A stretch of DNA of 64,000 nucleotides. It comes from Ignavibacteriales bacterium. Lineage in GTDB: Bacteria; Bacteroidota; Ignavibacteria; Ignavibacteriales; Ignavibacteriaceae. Of the stretch, positions 50,681 through 58,320 are shown piece after piece. The notes below the pieces were generated by a model. That model had not been told where the DNA came from. It saw only the letters and a program-made list of their open reading frames with translations, and did no database searches. Both the position numbers and the translations under genes were made by a program. Location of the stretch: assembly GCA_016709765.1 (NCBI GenBank), contig JADJMD010000015.1:124001-188000 (forward strand), given 5' to 3'. Each line of letters begins with the position of its first letter. The stretch's first letter is position 1.

Positions 50681-51619
50681 CTAAATAGAATTGAGAGTAA
50701 ACGTTTTTCCGATATCATCTAACCCAAGTTTTATATTATAGTTTGATATGGATTTGTTTAACCAAATTAACGGTTCATCAATTGGTTCGCTACCCTGTTT
50801 AAAAGTTTTTGTGTGGATTGGAATAAAATATTTCGCACCAATATGTTTTACCGCCATTATCAGTGCTTCTTCAGGATTGCAATGATTTTTTTTCCAAGGA
50901 TTGTATGCGCCAATTGGCATAATTGCTATTTCTATTTTTTCATCTTTTAGCGGAAGAAATAAATCGTGATAGGCAGTATCACCGCCAAATAAAATTTTCT
51001 TTTCATTCTTTTCTAATATTATTGCATTATAACTTCTTCCCTCTTTCATATAACCTTTAGAGCGATCCCACTCCCATGGATATCGCCAGCCAAAATGTTT
51101 TACTTCAAGAGCTTTAAATTTAATTCCGAGCAATTCGGTTTCTTCGTTCCAATCAATTTCCTGTAAGGATTTCCATTCTAATTCAGAGATAACATCCGCC
51201 GTATTGTAAGCAGTTATACAATCAATATCATTTGGATATTTATTCACAATTGTTGAGAGCGTTTCATAATCCATATGATCCATGTGTGCATGAGATAAAA
51301 GAATAATATCTGGCTTTGGAATTTCATCAACTGTTAATGCGGGATGTGTAAATCTGCTTGGACCAAATGTCATTCCAAATATGCTCACACCAACTCGCTC
51401 AAATAAAACCGGATCGGTTAAAATTGTTGTACCATAAAAATTTATTAAGACAGTTGAGTGTCCAATCCACGCAATATTTATTTCATAGTCGTTCCACTTT
51501 GTTGGATCGGGTTTGAAATTTGTTAAGCTAGGTGGTTGTTTAGCCTGCAGCTTTTCATTTACAAATAAAACTCCTGCAGATGCCAACGATATATTTCTTA
51601 AAAATTTTCTTCTATTCAA
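50681..51619 (-). CDS. Tat-exported metallo-beta-lactamase-fold hydrolase (NAPE-PLD/UlaG-like)
   Basis: A 312-residue protein with a twin-arginine type leader (MNRRKFLRNISLASAGVLF). The MBL domain begins INIAWIGHSTVLINFYG, followed by LTDPVLFERVG, the metal motif LLSHAHMDHMDY, KHFGWRYPWEWDRSKGY, IILFGGDTAYHD-like KKILFGGDTAYHD, and MPIGAYNPWKKNHCNPEEA with IPIHTKTF. These match the lipid- or lactone-cleaving branch (COG2220). Export through Tat suggests metal loading before secretion. The substrate is unknown. It is first in a minus-strand group with cobA. Confidence 0.88.
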   Translation of the reverse strand: MNRRKFLRNISLASAGVLFVNEKLQAKQPPSLTNFKPDPTKWNDYEINIAWIGHSTVLINFYGTTILTDPVLFERVGVSIFGMTFGPSRFTHPALTVDEIPKPDIILLSHAHMDHMDYETLSTIVNKYPNDIDCITAYNTADVISELEWKSLQEIDWNEETELLGIKFKALEVKHFGWRYPWEWDRSKGYMKEGRSYNAIILEKNEKKILFGGDTAYHDLFLPLKDEKIEIAIMPIGAYNPWKKNHCNPEEALIMAVKHIGAKYFIPIHTKTFKQGSEPIDEPLIWLNKSISNYNIKLGLDDIGKTFTLNSI

Positions 51620-51740
51620 TACTTAACCTTTGTTATTGTAACAATTTTAACAAAAAAATTATTATAATAGTTCTATTCTAAATATGGCAAGAAATTTATC
51701 AGAATAAAACCTATTTTTGATTGAACAGAAAGAGGATAAA

Positions 51741-52007
51741 ATGGAAATTATACTTTTACTTATAATATCAGGAATTACAGGTGGAATTGGCCGTTCACTT
51801 GTAGGATTTAAGCGAGGTGGATGTATTATTTCAATTGCGGTTGGATTTATCGGTGCTTACATCGGAACTATACTTGCCCGCGAGTTTAACTTTCCTGATT
51901 TCTGGTCGATAGAAGTTGGAAGCATAAACTTTCCGATTATTTGGTCTATTGTGGGAGCCGCTGTTTTTACTGCAGTATTAAGTTTGATTGTTCCGAAGAA
52001 AAATTAA
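51741..52007 (+). CDS. GlsB/YeaQ/YmgE family stress-response membrane protein
   Basis: An 88-residue protein with three hydrophobic helices and the glycine-rich family pattern: LLIISGITGGIGRSLVGFKRGG, then VGFIGAYIGTILAREF and IVGAAVFTAVLSLIV. The ATG at 51741 is preceded by AGAGGA at a good distance; an upstream in-frame TTG at 51717 would lengthen it without homology. It is divergent from the MBL gene and convergent with the sirtuin gene. Confidence 0.9.
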   Translation: MEIILLLIISGITGGIGRSLVGFKRGGCIISIAVGFIGAYIGTILAREFNFPDFWSIEVGSINFPIIWSIVGAAVFTAVLSLIVPKKN

Positions 52008-52014
52008 TGGCTAG

Positions 52015-52755
52015 TTACTTTTGATTGAATTTTTTTATTTCTTTAACAATTTCTGGCAGTATTTTGCCAGCTTCACCAAAAAATGATTGATCACAAAAAG
52101 GAGTAATTTCTGTTTCTTCGATGTTAACTTCAACAATAAATGCTCCGGCTTGTTTTGCAACATGTACTAATCCAGCAGCTGGATAAACAACAGCAGAAGT
52201 ACCAACGACAAAAAACATATCACAATTTAATGCAGCCGTTTCACCGCCGCTAAATTGATCTTCTGGTAAATATTCGCCAAACCAAACAACATCAGGGCGA
52301 ATCAATCCTCCGCATTTACATTTTGGAACTCCATTTGAGAAATCCAATTCTTCATTATAAAAAGTTTTACAGTTGATACAAAAATTTCTTTCAATGTTTC
52401 CGTGTAATTCAAATATTATATCGCTTCCAGCGCGGCGATGTAGATTATCAATATTTTGTGTTACTACAGTTACAACATCAAACAAGTTTTGCATTTCTGA
52501 GATAACATAATGCCCGGAATTTGGTTTTGCTTCGTGTACAATTTTTTTGCGATGGTTATACCACTCCCACACCATTTGTGGATTACTCATAAACGCATTA
52601 AAATTTGCAAGTTCTTCAGGTTTTAGTTTATTCCAAATTCCATCTTTACCACGGAAAGTTGGAATACCGGATTCTGCAGAAATTCCTGCACCTGTAAAGA
52701 AAACAATTTTTTTTGATTCGGAAAGTTTAGTTAGAAATGTTTGATTGAAATTCAT
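52015..52755 (-). CDS. cobB: NAD-dependent protein deacylase (sirtuin)
   Basis: A 246-residue class III sirtuin removing acyl groups from lysines. NAD-binding motifs are FTGAGISAESGIPTFRG and TQNIDNLHRRAG; the catalytic His is in ELHGNIERN. Zinc ligands are the Cys pairs CINC and CKCGG. GxS-type VVGTSAVVYPAAGL and the final VEVNIEETEITPFCD follow. A Tyr/Arg desuccinylase pair is not evident: the loop reads EELANFNAFMSNP where Sirt5-like members have Y-x2-R. Substrate class is therefore open. A palindromic repeat lies just upstream. Confidence 0.93.
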   Translation of the reverse strand: MNFNQTFLTKLSESKKIVFFTGAGISAESGIPTFRGKDGIWNKLKPEELANFNAFMSNPQMVWEWYNHRKKIVHEAKPNSGHYVISEMQNLFDVVTVVTQNIDNLHRRAGSDIIFELHGNIERNFCINCKTFYNEELDFSNGVPKCKCGGLIRPDVVWFGEYLPEDQFSGGETAALNCDMFFVVGTSAVVYPAAGLVHVAKQAGAFIVEVNIEETEITPFCDQSFFGEAGKILPEIVKEIKKFNQK

Positions 52756-52775
52756 TTTCGTATCCCAAAAATCTC

Positions 52776-52820
52776 TCCCTTTAATTCCCTCTCCTTATTA
52801 AGGAGAGGGATAGGGTGAGG
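52776..52820. repeat. Intergenic palindromic repeat (CCCTCTCCTT type)
   Basis: An 11-bp perfect stem, TCCCTCTCCTT (52786-52796) with AAGGAGAGGGA (52800-52810), encloses the three-base loop ATT. Partly matching outer arms follow (TCCCTTT on the left, AGGGTGAG on the right). It fills the 71-bp gap between the sirtuin and TPR genes, both on the minus strand. It resembles a common dispersed bacterial repeat and could also attenuate transcription. Confidence 0.6.
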
Positions 52821-52826
52821 TAAAGG

Positions 52827-53609
52827 TTATTCGTTCTTAATTTCTTCGTAAAGTTTTTTTGCATTTGCTAAAACAATATCATCATCTTCATCAACCTTAG
52901 GAGCTTTTTCAACTTTCTTTAAAGTTTCTTTTGCTTTATCATAATCATCCTCTTCTATGTACGCTTTAGCAAGCTCATATAAAAACATTCTAAAGTTGGG
53001 TTTAAGTTTTACCGCCGTTTCTAATAATCTAACCGCTTCTTCAGTATCACCCCAGCCTAAGCCTAAAGGTAAACGAACTAGATACGCTTTTTCACAAACC
53101 TTTAAATGTCCTCTTCCTAAAACATAGTGAGCAAGAGCCTGAACATAGTTACCGCCATTTCCAAGTTGAATAGCTTTTTCACAATCTTCTTTTATATCGT
53201 TTACAGTGCCAATTGCAGAAAATATTCCTTCAAATAAAGCTATTCTTCCATTTGCAATTGCACGTCGTACATAAGTTATCGCCTGATCCGGACCAAGCTT
53301 AACAGATTTATCTGCAAACTCTAAAGCTTTTTTGTAAGTTTTTTCTTGTTCATCTTTTTGGACATCAGTTTTCTCGGGCATTTTTTCACCAAGATCAACA
53401 TAAGCACGACTTATACGCCATAAAACTTCCCAATTATTTGGCTCCAGTTTTTCAGCTTTTTGGTAGGATTCTAAAGCTTTCTGATTCTGAAATTCAGCAA
53501 CAAATTGATCACCTTGTTTAAGTAACTCATCTACTGTTTGAGCCAAAGAAAAATTTACCCCAAACATAACAAGCAACAGAATAGATGCGAGTTGTAGAAT
53601 TTTTTTCAT
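52827..53609 (-). CDS. Exported TPR-repeat protein
   Basis: A 260-residue protein with a signal peptide (ILQLASILLLVMFGVNFSLAQ). The mature part is a run of tetratricopeptide helices (ALESYQKAEKLEPNNWEVLW, ALEFADKSVKLGPDQAITYV, AVRLLETAVKLKPNFRMFLY, YDKAKETLKKV). It is expected to be a periplasmic scaffold. The pattern resembles a Bacteroidota/Ignavibacteria family of 'tetratricopeptide repeat proteins' with no assigned partner. It is 25 bases downstream of the YhaM-like gene on the same strand. Confidence 0.85.
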   Translation of the reverse strand: MKKILQLASILLLVMFGVNFSLAQTVDELLKQGDQFVAEFQNQKALESYQKAEKLEPNNWEVLWRISRAYVDLGEKMPEKTDVQKDEQEKTYKKALEFADKSVKLGPDQAITYVRRAIANGRIALFEGIFSAIGTVNDIKEDCEKAIQLGNGGNYVQALAHYVLGRGHLKVCEKAYLVRLPLGLGWGDTEEAVRLLETAVKLKPNFRMFLYELAKAYIEEDDYDKAKETLKKVEKAPKVDEDDDIVLANAKKLYEEIKNE

Positions 53610-53633
53610 TTGTGTCCCTTAGGTTTAGTTTGT

Positions 53634-54632
53634 TTAATCGAATAATGTTTTATTTTCTTTGATTGATTTTTCAATTCCGTGACTATGAATATCTGTTCCT
53701 GCAAGTGAAATGAATTTTGTCCAGTTTGTACCCGGTTTGATTTCATTTGCAATAACATTTTTGTATGCATTAACTTTTGCACTTAGCTCATCTGATTGAT
53801 AAAGTGTGATTGCTTCCAAAGTTTTTGGAACTACTGGTGACGCATATTCAAGTTTACCTTGATGACTTAAAATAAGATGCAATAAATTATTTTTTAGATT
53901 TTCTGGAAAATCAGGAAGCTTATTTATTTCATCATTAACAATCATAGCAGCAATTACAATGTGCCCTAGTAATTTTCCTTTATCTGTATATTCAAAAACA
54001 GGTTCAAAACTTAGTTCTTCTATTTTTCCAAAATCGTGTAACATGGCTCCGCAAATTAATAGATCGCGATTTATTTGTGAATGAATATCACACATCAAAT
54101 CACAAATTCTAATAATCTCTAAAGTGTGTTCAATCAATCCGCTAATGTAACCGTGATGCCACATTTTGCCTGCTGGAACTGAAGTATATTTTTCAAATCT
54201 TTCGTCAGAAAAAATATTTTTCATTAAGAATTTCAAATCAGCATCTGTAATCTTTTCCATTCTTGAAGTAAATTCTTTTTTCATCTGGTTAAGATCGCGC
54301 AATGATTTTGGAAGAAAATCTTTTGGAGTTACATCATCACTTTGTTTTGATAAACGAATTGATTCGATTTTAATTTGCGGATTTCCCTGATACTCATCCA
54401 TCGATCCGGCAATCTTAACAATATCACCAACAGTCAAAGAATTTTTTATTGACTTAAATCCTGAAACATCTTCCCAAAGATTTGATTGTGATGATGTGGA
54501 TTTATCACCAAGTTCTAACGACAGATATTCTTTGCCAGCTTTTGTTAATCTAATTTCACATTTTTTTACAAGTAGAAAGTGATCTATTGATTCCTCTTTG
54601 GAAATAGATGATAATTCTGATTGGTTTAACAT
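53634..54632 (-). CDS. 3'-5' exoribonuclease YhaM-like protein (OB fold plus HD domain)
   Basis: A 332-residue cytoplasmic protein. The N-terminal OB-fold (~15-95: FLLVKKCEIRLTKAGKEYLSL, GDIVKIAGSMDEYQGNPQIKI) is followed by a helical linker and an HD domain (~150-300). The HD domain has MWHHGYISGLIEHTLEI, LLICGAMLHDFGKIEEL with the HD dyad and LSHQGKLEYASP. This combination and the length match Bacillus YhaM, a Mn2+-dependent 3'-5' exonuclease on RNA and ssDNA. It follows the UpxY gene by 52 bp on the same strand. Confidence 0.88.
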   Translation of the reverse strand: MLNQSELSSISKEESIDHFLLVKKCEIRLTKAGKEYLSLELGDKSTSSQSNLWEDVSGFKSIKNSLTVGDIVKIAGSMDEYQGNPQIKIESIRLSKQSDDVTPKDFLPKSLRDLNQMKKEFTSRMEKITDADLKFLMKNIFSDERFEKYTSVPAGKMWHHGYISGLIEHTLEIIRICDLMCDIHSQINRDLLICGAMLHDFGKIEELSFEPVFEYTDKGKLLGHIVIAAMIVNDEINKLPDFPENLKNNLLHLILSHQGKLEYASPVVPKTLEAITLYQSDELSAKVNAYKNVIANEIKPGTNWTKFISLAGTDIHSHGIEKSIKENKTLFD

Positions 54633-54684
54633 TTTAAATATATCTTATATTTTACTTCAACTAATAATAATTTTAAGAGCGTAA

Positions 54685-55194
54685 CTAATCTAAAGCTTTT
54701 ACAATACTCTCATTTGGCAAATGCACAATTATACTTCGGTGAATTAAATCAATAGAAATTGAAAGTGTTCTACCTTTTGAAGTTGATATTAAAATACCAA
54801 TAACACCCTCAAAAGGTCCATCAATTATTTTTACTGAATCACCAAAAGTGATACCATTTTCAACAGTTATTTCCGGTTTGTACTCTAACACTCTTTTGAG
54901 ATTTTCAATTTGCCAGTCAGGAATTACAGCTGATCTTCCTGCATCAAAAAGACATTTAACAACTGATTTTTGTTCTAACGAATAAAGCCTTTCTTTTTCG
55001 TTAGCATGAATAAAAATGTAACCTCTAATAATTGGAACAATAACTTCTTTTTTCCGGTCGCTCCATTTTTTTAACAAAGTTGTTGATGGCAAATAAGTTG
55101 AAACTCCAAGTGTACTTAGTTCTTCTTCAGCTTTAAATTCGCATCTTGATTTTACAACAAGAGCAAACCAGTAACGTACATCATCACTCCCCAT
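54685..55194 (-). CDS. UpxY/NusG-family transcription antiterminator
   Basis: A 169-residue NusG paralogue. The NGN domain (~6-110) shows RYWFALVVKSRCEFKAEEEL and PIIRGYIFIHA. The KOW domain (~118-160) has FGDSVKIIDGPFEGVIGIL. In Bacteroides UpxY proteins sit at the head of capsule operons and prevent premature termination. Here the gene follows ugd by eight bases and is the second gene rather than the first, so cis action on ugd is unlikely. It may act on a distant polysaccharide operon. Confidence 0.87.
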   Translation of the reverse strand: MGSDDVRYWFALVVKSRCEFKAEEELSTLGVSTYLPSTTLLKKWSDRKKEVIVPIIRGYIFIHANEKERLYSLEQKSVVKCLFDAGRSAVIPDWQIENLKRVLEYKPEITVENGITFGDSVKIIDGPFEGVIGILISTSKGRTLSISIDLIHRSIIVHLPNESIVKALD

Positions 55195-55202
55195 AATTTA
55201 AC

Positions 55203-56534
55203 CTAATTAATAATATCGGTTCTTCCGATTGAGTAGTAAGTAAAACCAAGAGCTTTAAGTTTTTCAAGATCGTAAAGATTTCTACCATCAAAAATAACGG
55301 GGGCTTTAAGGGTTTTCTTAATAATTTCAAAATCAGGATTTCTAAATTCTTTCCACTCAGTTACAACAATTAATGCGTCTGCATCATTTAATGTAACATC
55401 AGAAGTTTCCGCATACTTAATAACATCACCCAGAACCGCTTTTGTTGTATTGTTTGCTTCGGGATCGTAAGCTGTAACAGTTGCTCCTGCATCCAGTAAT
55501 AATTTTATTAGATAATGCGCCGGAGCTTCACGCACATCATCTGTATTGGGCTTAAATGCCAATCCCCACATTGCAAAATGTTTACCTTTAAGATTTTCTT
55601 TGAAGTGTTTGGATATTTTTCTAAAGAAATGTTTTACCTGTTCGTAGTTAACGTCGATTACTGACTTTAATATTTTAAAATCATACTTGTTTTCATTTGC
55701 CGTGTTAACCAAAGCGTGTACATCTTTTGGAAAACAAGAACCGCCGTAACCAATTCCGGGAAATAAATATCTTTTACCAATACGTGAATCTGAACCGATT
55801 CCCAATCTTACTGCATCGACCTGCGCACCCGTAAGTTCACATAATCTTGCAATCTCATTCATAAAAGATATTTTCATTGCAATAAAAGAATTTGCTGCGT
55901 ACTTGGTCATCTCAGCAGATTTTTCATCCATAAAGTAAACTGGATTTCCGGTTCTTACAAAAGGATCATAAAGCTGTTCGATTACTTTTTTGGTTTTATC
56001 ATTACTTGTTCCAACAATCACTCTTTCCGGCTTCATAAAATCTTCAACAGCAATTCCTTCTCGTAAAAACTCCGGGTTGGAACAAACATCAAAATCAAAA
56101 TTTGGAGCGTGCTTTTTTATTGCTGAACGCACCCTATCACTTGTTCCTACTGGAACTGTACTTTTATCTACAATAACTTTAAATCCAAGTTCAGGTTCAT
56201 CACGAAACATCAGTCCAAGGTCATCAGCGACCTTTAATACATATTTCAAATCTGCAGCACCATCGCCGCCTTGTGGTGTGGGAAGACAAAGAAAAATAAC
56301 ATCAGAATTACGAACAGCATCTCGTAAATTTGTGGTAAAAGTTAATCTTTTTTTTACAATGTTTCTTAAAAATAAAACTTCAAGTCCGGGTTCATAAATA
56401 GGAATATGACCATCTTTCATTGTTTCAATCTTTTTCTCATCGACATCAACACAAGTAACATTGTTACCCGTTTCTGCAAGACAAGTTCCTGACACAAGAC
56501 CAACATATCCGGTTCCAACTACTGCAAGATTCAC
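55203..56534 (-). CDS. ugd: UDP-glucose 6-dehydrogenase
   Basis: A 443-residue NAD-dependent four-electron dehydrogenase making UDP-glucuronate for surface polysaccharides. It has the Rossmann start LAVVGTGYVGLVSGTCLAE, IFLCLPTPQGGDGAADL, DKSTVPVGTSD, SNPEFLREGIAVEDFMKPERVIVG, the AEMTKYAANSFIA stretch, the catalytic Cys in GIGYGGSCFPKDVHAL and the C-terminal LAFKPNTDDVREAPA domain. Length is standard. It is followed by the antiterminator gene. Confidence 0.96.
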   Translation of the reverse strand: MNLAVVGTGYVGLVSGTCLAETGNNVTCVDVDEKKIETMKDGHIPIYEPGLEVLFLRNIVKKRLTFTTNLRDAVRNSDVIFLCLPTPQGGDGAADLKYVLKVADDLGLMFRDEPELGFKVIVDKSTVPVGTSDRVRSAIKKHAPNFDFDVCSNPEFLREGIAVEDFMKPERVIVGTSNDKTKKVIEQLYDPFVRTGNPVYFMDEKSAEMTKYAANSFIAMKISFMNEIARLCELTGAQVDAVRLGIGSDSRIGKRYLFPGIGYGGSCFPKDVHALVNTANENKYDFKILKSVIDVNYEQVKHFFRKISKHFKENLKGKHFAMWGLAFKPNTDDVREAPAHYLIKLLLDAGATVTAYDPEANNTTKAVLGDVIKYAETSDVTLNDADALIVVTEWKEFRNPDFEIIKKTLKAPVIFDGRNLYDLEKLKALGFTYYSIGRTDIIN

Positions 56535-56613
56535 AAATTCCTCCGATAATAATTTTTTAACTGATGAAAAATAACGAAAGTCTTTTTCAAATTGAATTGA
56601 TATAATTTATTGA

Positions 56614-58179
56614 TTAATTAAGCGCCAGAGATATTTCTCTGTTAAATTGTTTGATATTAACAGGTTTAGAAAGAATAGATTTGATTCCGATTTCTTGATA
56701 TGTTTTTATCAATACATCATCATCGGAATCTAAAAGCGCAATTATTGGAGCATAGTATTTTCTATCACCTTTAATAATTGATTTTACAAATTGTATTCCG
56801 TTCATCAGTGGTAAATCGTGTGCAGAAATGATTAGTGAAGGATGTTGTTTTAGAACAATATTTATTGCTTCAAAGCCATTATCGGTGCCAACAAATTTAA
56901 ATTGTGGAAAATTTTCCCTGATAGTTTTTTCTAATTGTATAAAATCAGTTTGACTATGCTCTACAAGCAGAATCGTGTTTTCGGAACTTGGTACTGTAAA
57001 ATGGAATTCACTTCCTGTTTTTTCTTTAGAATAAAACCAAATTTGTCCTTTATGTCTTTCCACAATTTCTTTAACTAGTGAAAGCCCAAGCCCTGTTCCT
57101 TTTTCGCCGCGCGTTCCTCTTGTAGAAAACATTTTTTCGAACTTAAAAATTCTTGATTTATAATTATCCGGGATTCCAACACCTTCATCGGTTATAACAA
57201 ACTCAACAAGTTCGTTATTAAATCTATCAGTGGATATTTTTATAGTCTTTCCATCTTCAGAAAATTTAATTGCATTGCTTACAAGATTAGTTATAACCTG
57301 CATCATCAATCTTTCATCAGCTTCAATAAAAATTGAATCGGGTACATTTACTTTTATTTCAATATTCTTTCGCATTGCGACACCGGTTAGGGCAGAGATA
57401 CAGTTAAAGACCAAACCTTGCGCCTGAACTCGATGCGGATCCATATGCATTCTTCCGGTTTGAAGATTTGACCAATCAAGCAGATAATTTACAAGCTGTA
57501 ATTGGTTGGTAGAAGAATCGTTAATGTAGTTAAGATATTCAGTACGTTCAGCATCTGTTAAAGATGCCTCACTTAATAGAATTTCTGTAAATCCAAGTAT
57601 ACTGGAAAAAGGTGCCCGCAAATCGTGTGAAAGTATAGATAAAAAATTATCCCGCGCAGTAACTTCATTTGAAAGATTATTTATTATCTCACCGTAATCA
57701 CTTTCTGTTTTCTTAAATTCTGTTACATCTATAACCAAGCCTTTTAAGATTTTCTGACTATCAACAGTTTCCCTTTTTATTTGTTCTTTTAACCAGATAA
57801 TCTTTCCATCTTTTTTCTTGTATCGATAGAGTAATTCCAGGTTTGAAACTTTTCCATTTTCAATTTTATACAACTTCTTTTTTACATCCGAAGCATCTTC
57901 TTCAAAAAGCATCTCCCTTCCCAAAGAAGATAGTTTGATTAACTCAGCGGGTGTATATCCGGTCACTTTTTTAATGTTTGGCGAATAAAATATTTCTAAG
58001 TTTTCACCATCGGTTTTTAACACATAGTGAAATTGATCATCAAACGCTGAAGCAATTTCACAAAGAACTGAATTTTGTGGTTCGGTAATTAGTTTCTTCT
58101 GTTTAATACCTGATAAAAACGAGTCTTTATCCTTCTTCTCGTTATCTTTAGGAATTAAATTATTTTTTTTTCTCGGCAT
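56614..58179 (-). CDS. Soluble PAS histidine kinase with degenerate C-terminal receiver
   Basis: A 521-residue protein with no membrane helix. A PAS/PAC domain (~45-155) is followed by HisKA with His185 (SHDLRAPFSSIL) and HATPase with N box (NLVSNAIKF), G1 (DEGVGIP) and G2 (GTGLGLSLVKEI). The C-terminal receiver-like domain (~401-521) keeps the fold and Lys505 (SKPVN) but lacks key residues. The acidic pocket is Glu407-His408, the phospho-acceptor position four residues before Pro457 is Ala453 (SAHDLPLMNG), and the switch Thr is Leu. It probably cannot be phosphorylated and may act as an interaction domain. No partner regulator is adjacent. Confidence 0.88.
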   Translation of the reverse strand: MPRKKNNLIPKDNEKKDKDSFLSGIKQKKLITEPQNSVLCEIASAFDDQFHYVLKTDGENLEIFYSPNIKKVTGYTPAELIKLSSLGREMLFEEDASDVKKKLYKIENGKVSNLELLYRYKKKDGKIIWLKEQIKRETVDSQKILKGLVIDVTEFKKTESDYGEIINNLSNEVTARDNFLSILSHDLRAPFSSILGFTEILLSEASLTDAERTEYLNYINDSSTNQLQLVNYLLDWSNLQTGRMHMDPHRVQAQGLVFNCISALTGVAMRKNIEIKVNVPDSIFIEADERLMMQVITNLVSNAIKFSEDGKTIKISTDRFNNELVEFVITDEGVGIPDNYKSRIFKFEKMFSTRGTRGEKGTGLGLSLVKEIVERHKGQIWFYSKEKTGSEFHFTVPSSENTILLVEHSQTDFIQLEKTIRENFPQFKFVGTDNGFEAINIVLKQHPSLIISAHDLPLMNGIQFVKSIIKGDRKYYAPIIALLDSDDDVLIKTYQEIGIKSILSKPVNIKQFNREISLALN

Positions 58180-58320
58180 ACAATTATTTTTTTTATCATT
58201 TTCATCAAAAATATACCAATTTACTCTTATGGATGAAACGATTTATCTTTACCAAATGGAACTTTCTTACTTAAAAAATGTTTTTAACTATTCAATATCT
58301 AAAAATAATCCTGAAATGAC

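Noticed and set aside
55990..56397. Plus-strand ORF of 135 codons inside ugd
   Set aside because: It lies wholly within the conserved UDP-glucose dehydrogenase frame and has no recognisable domain.
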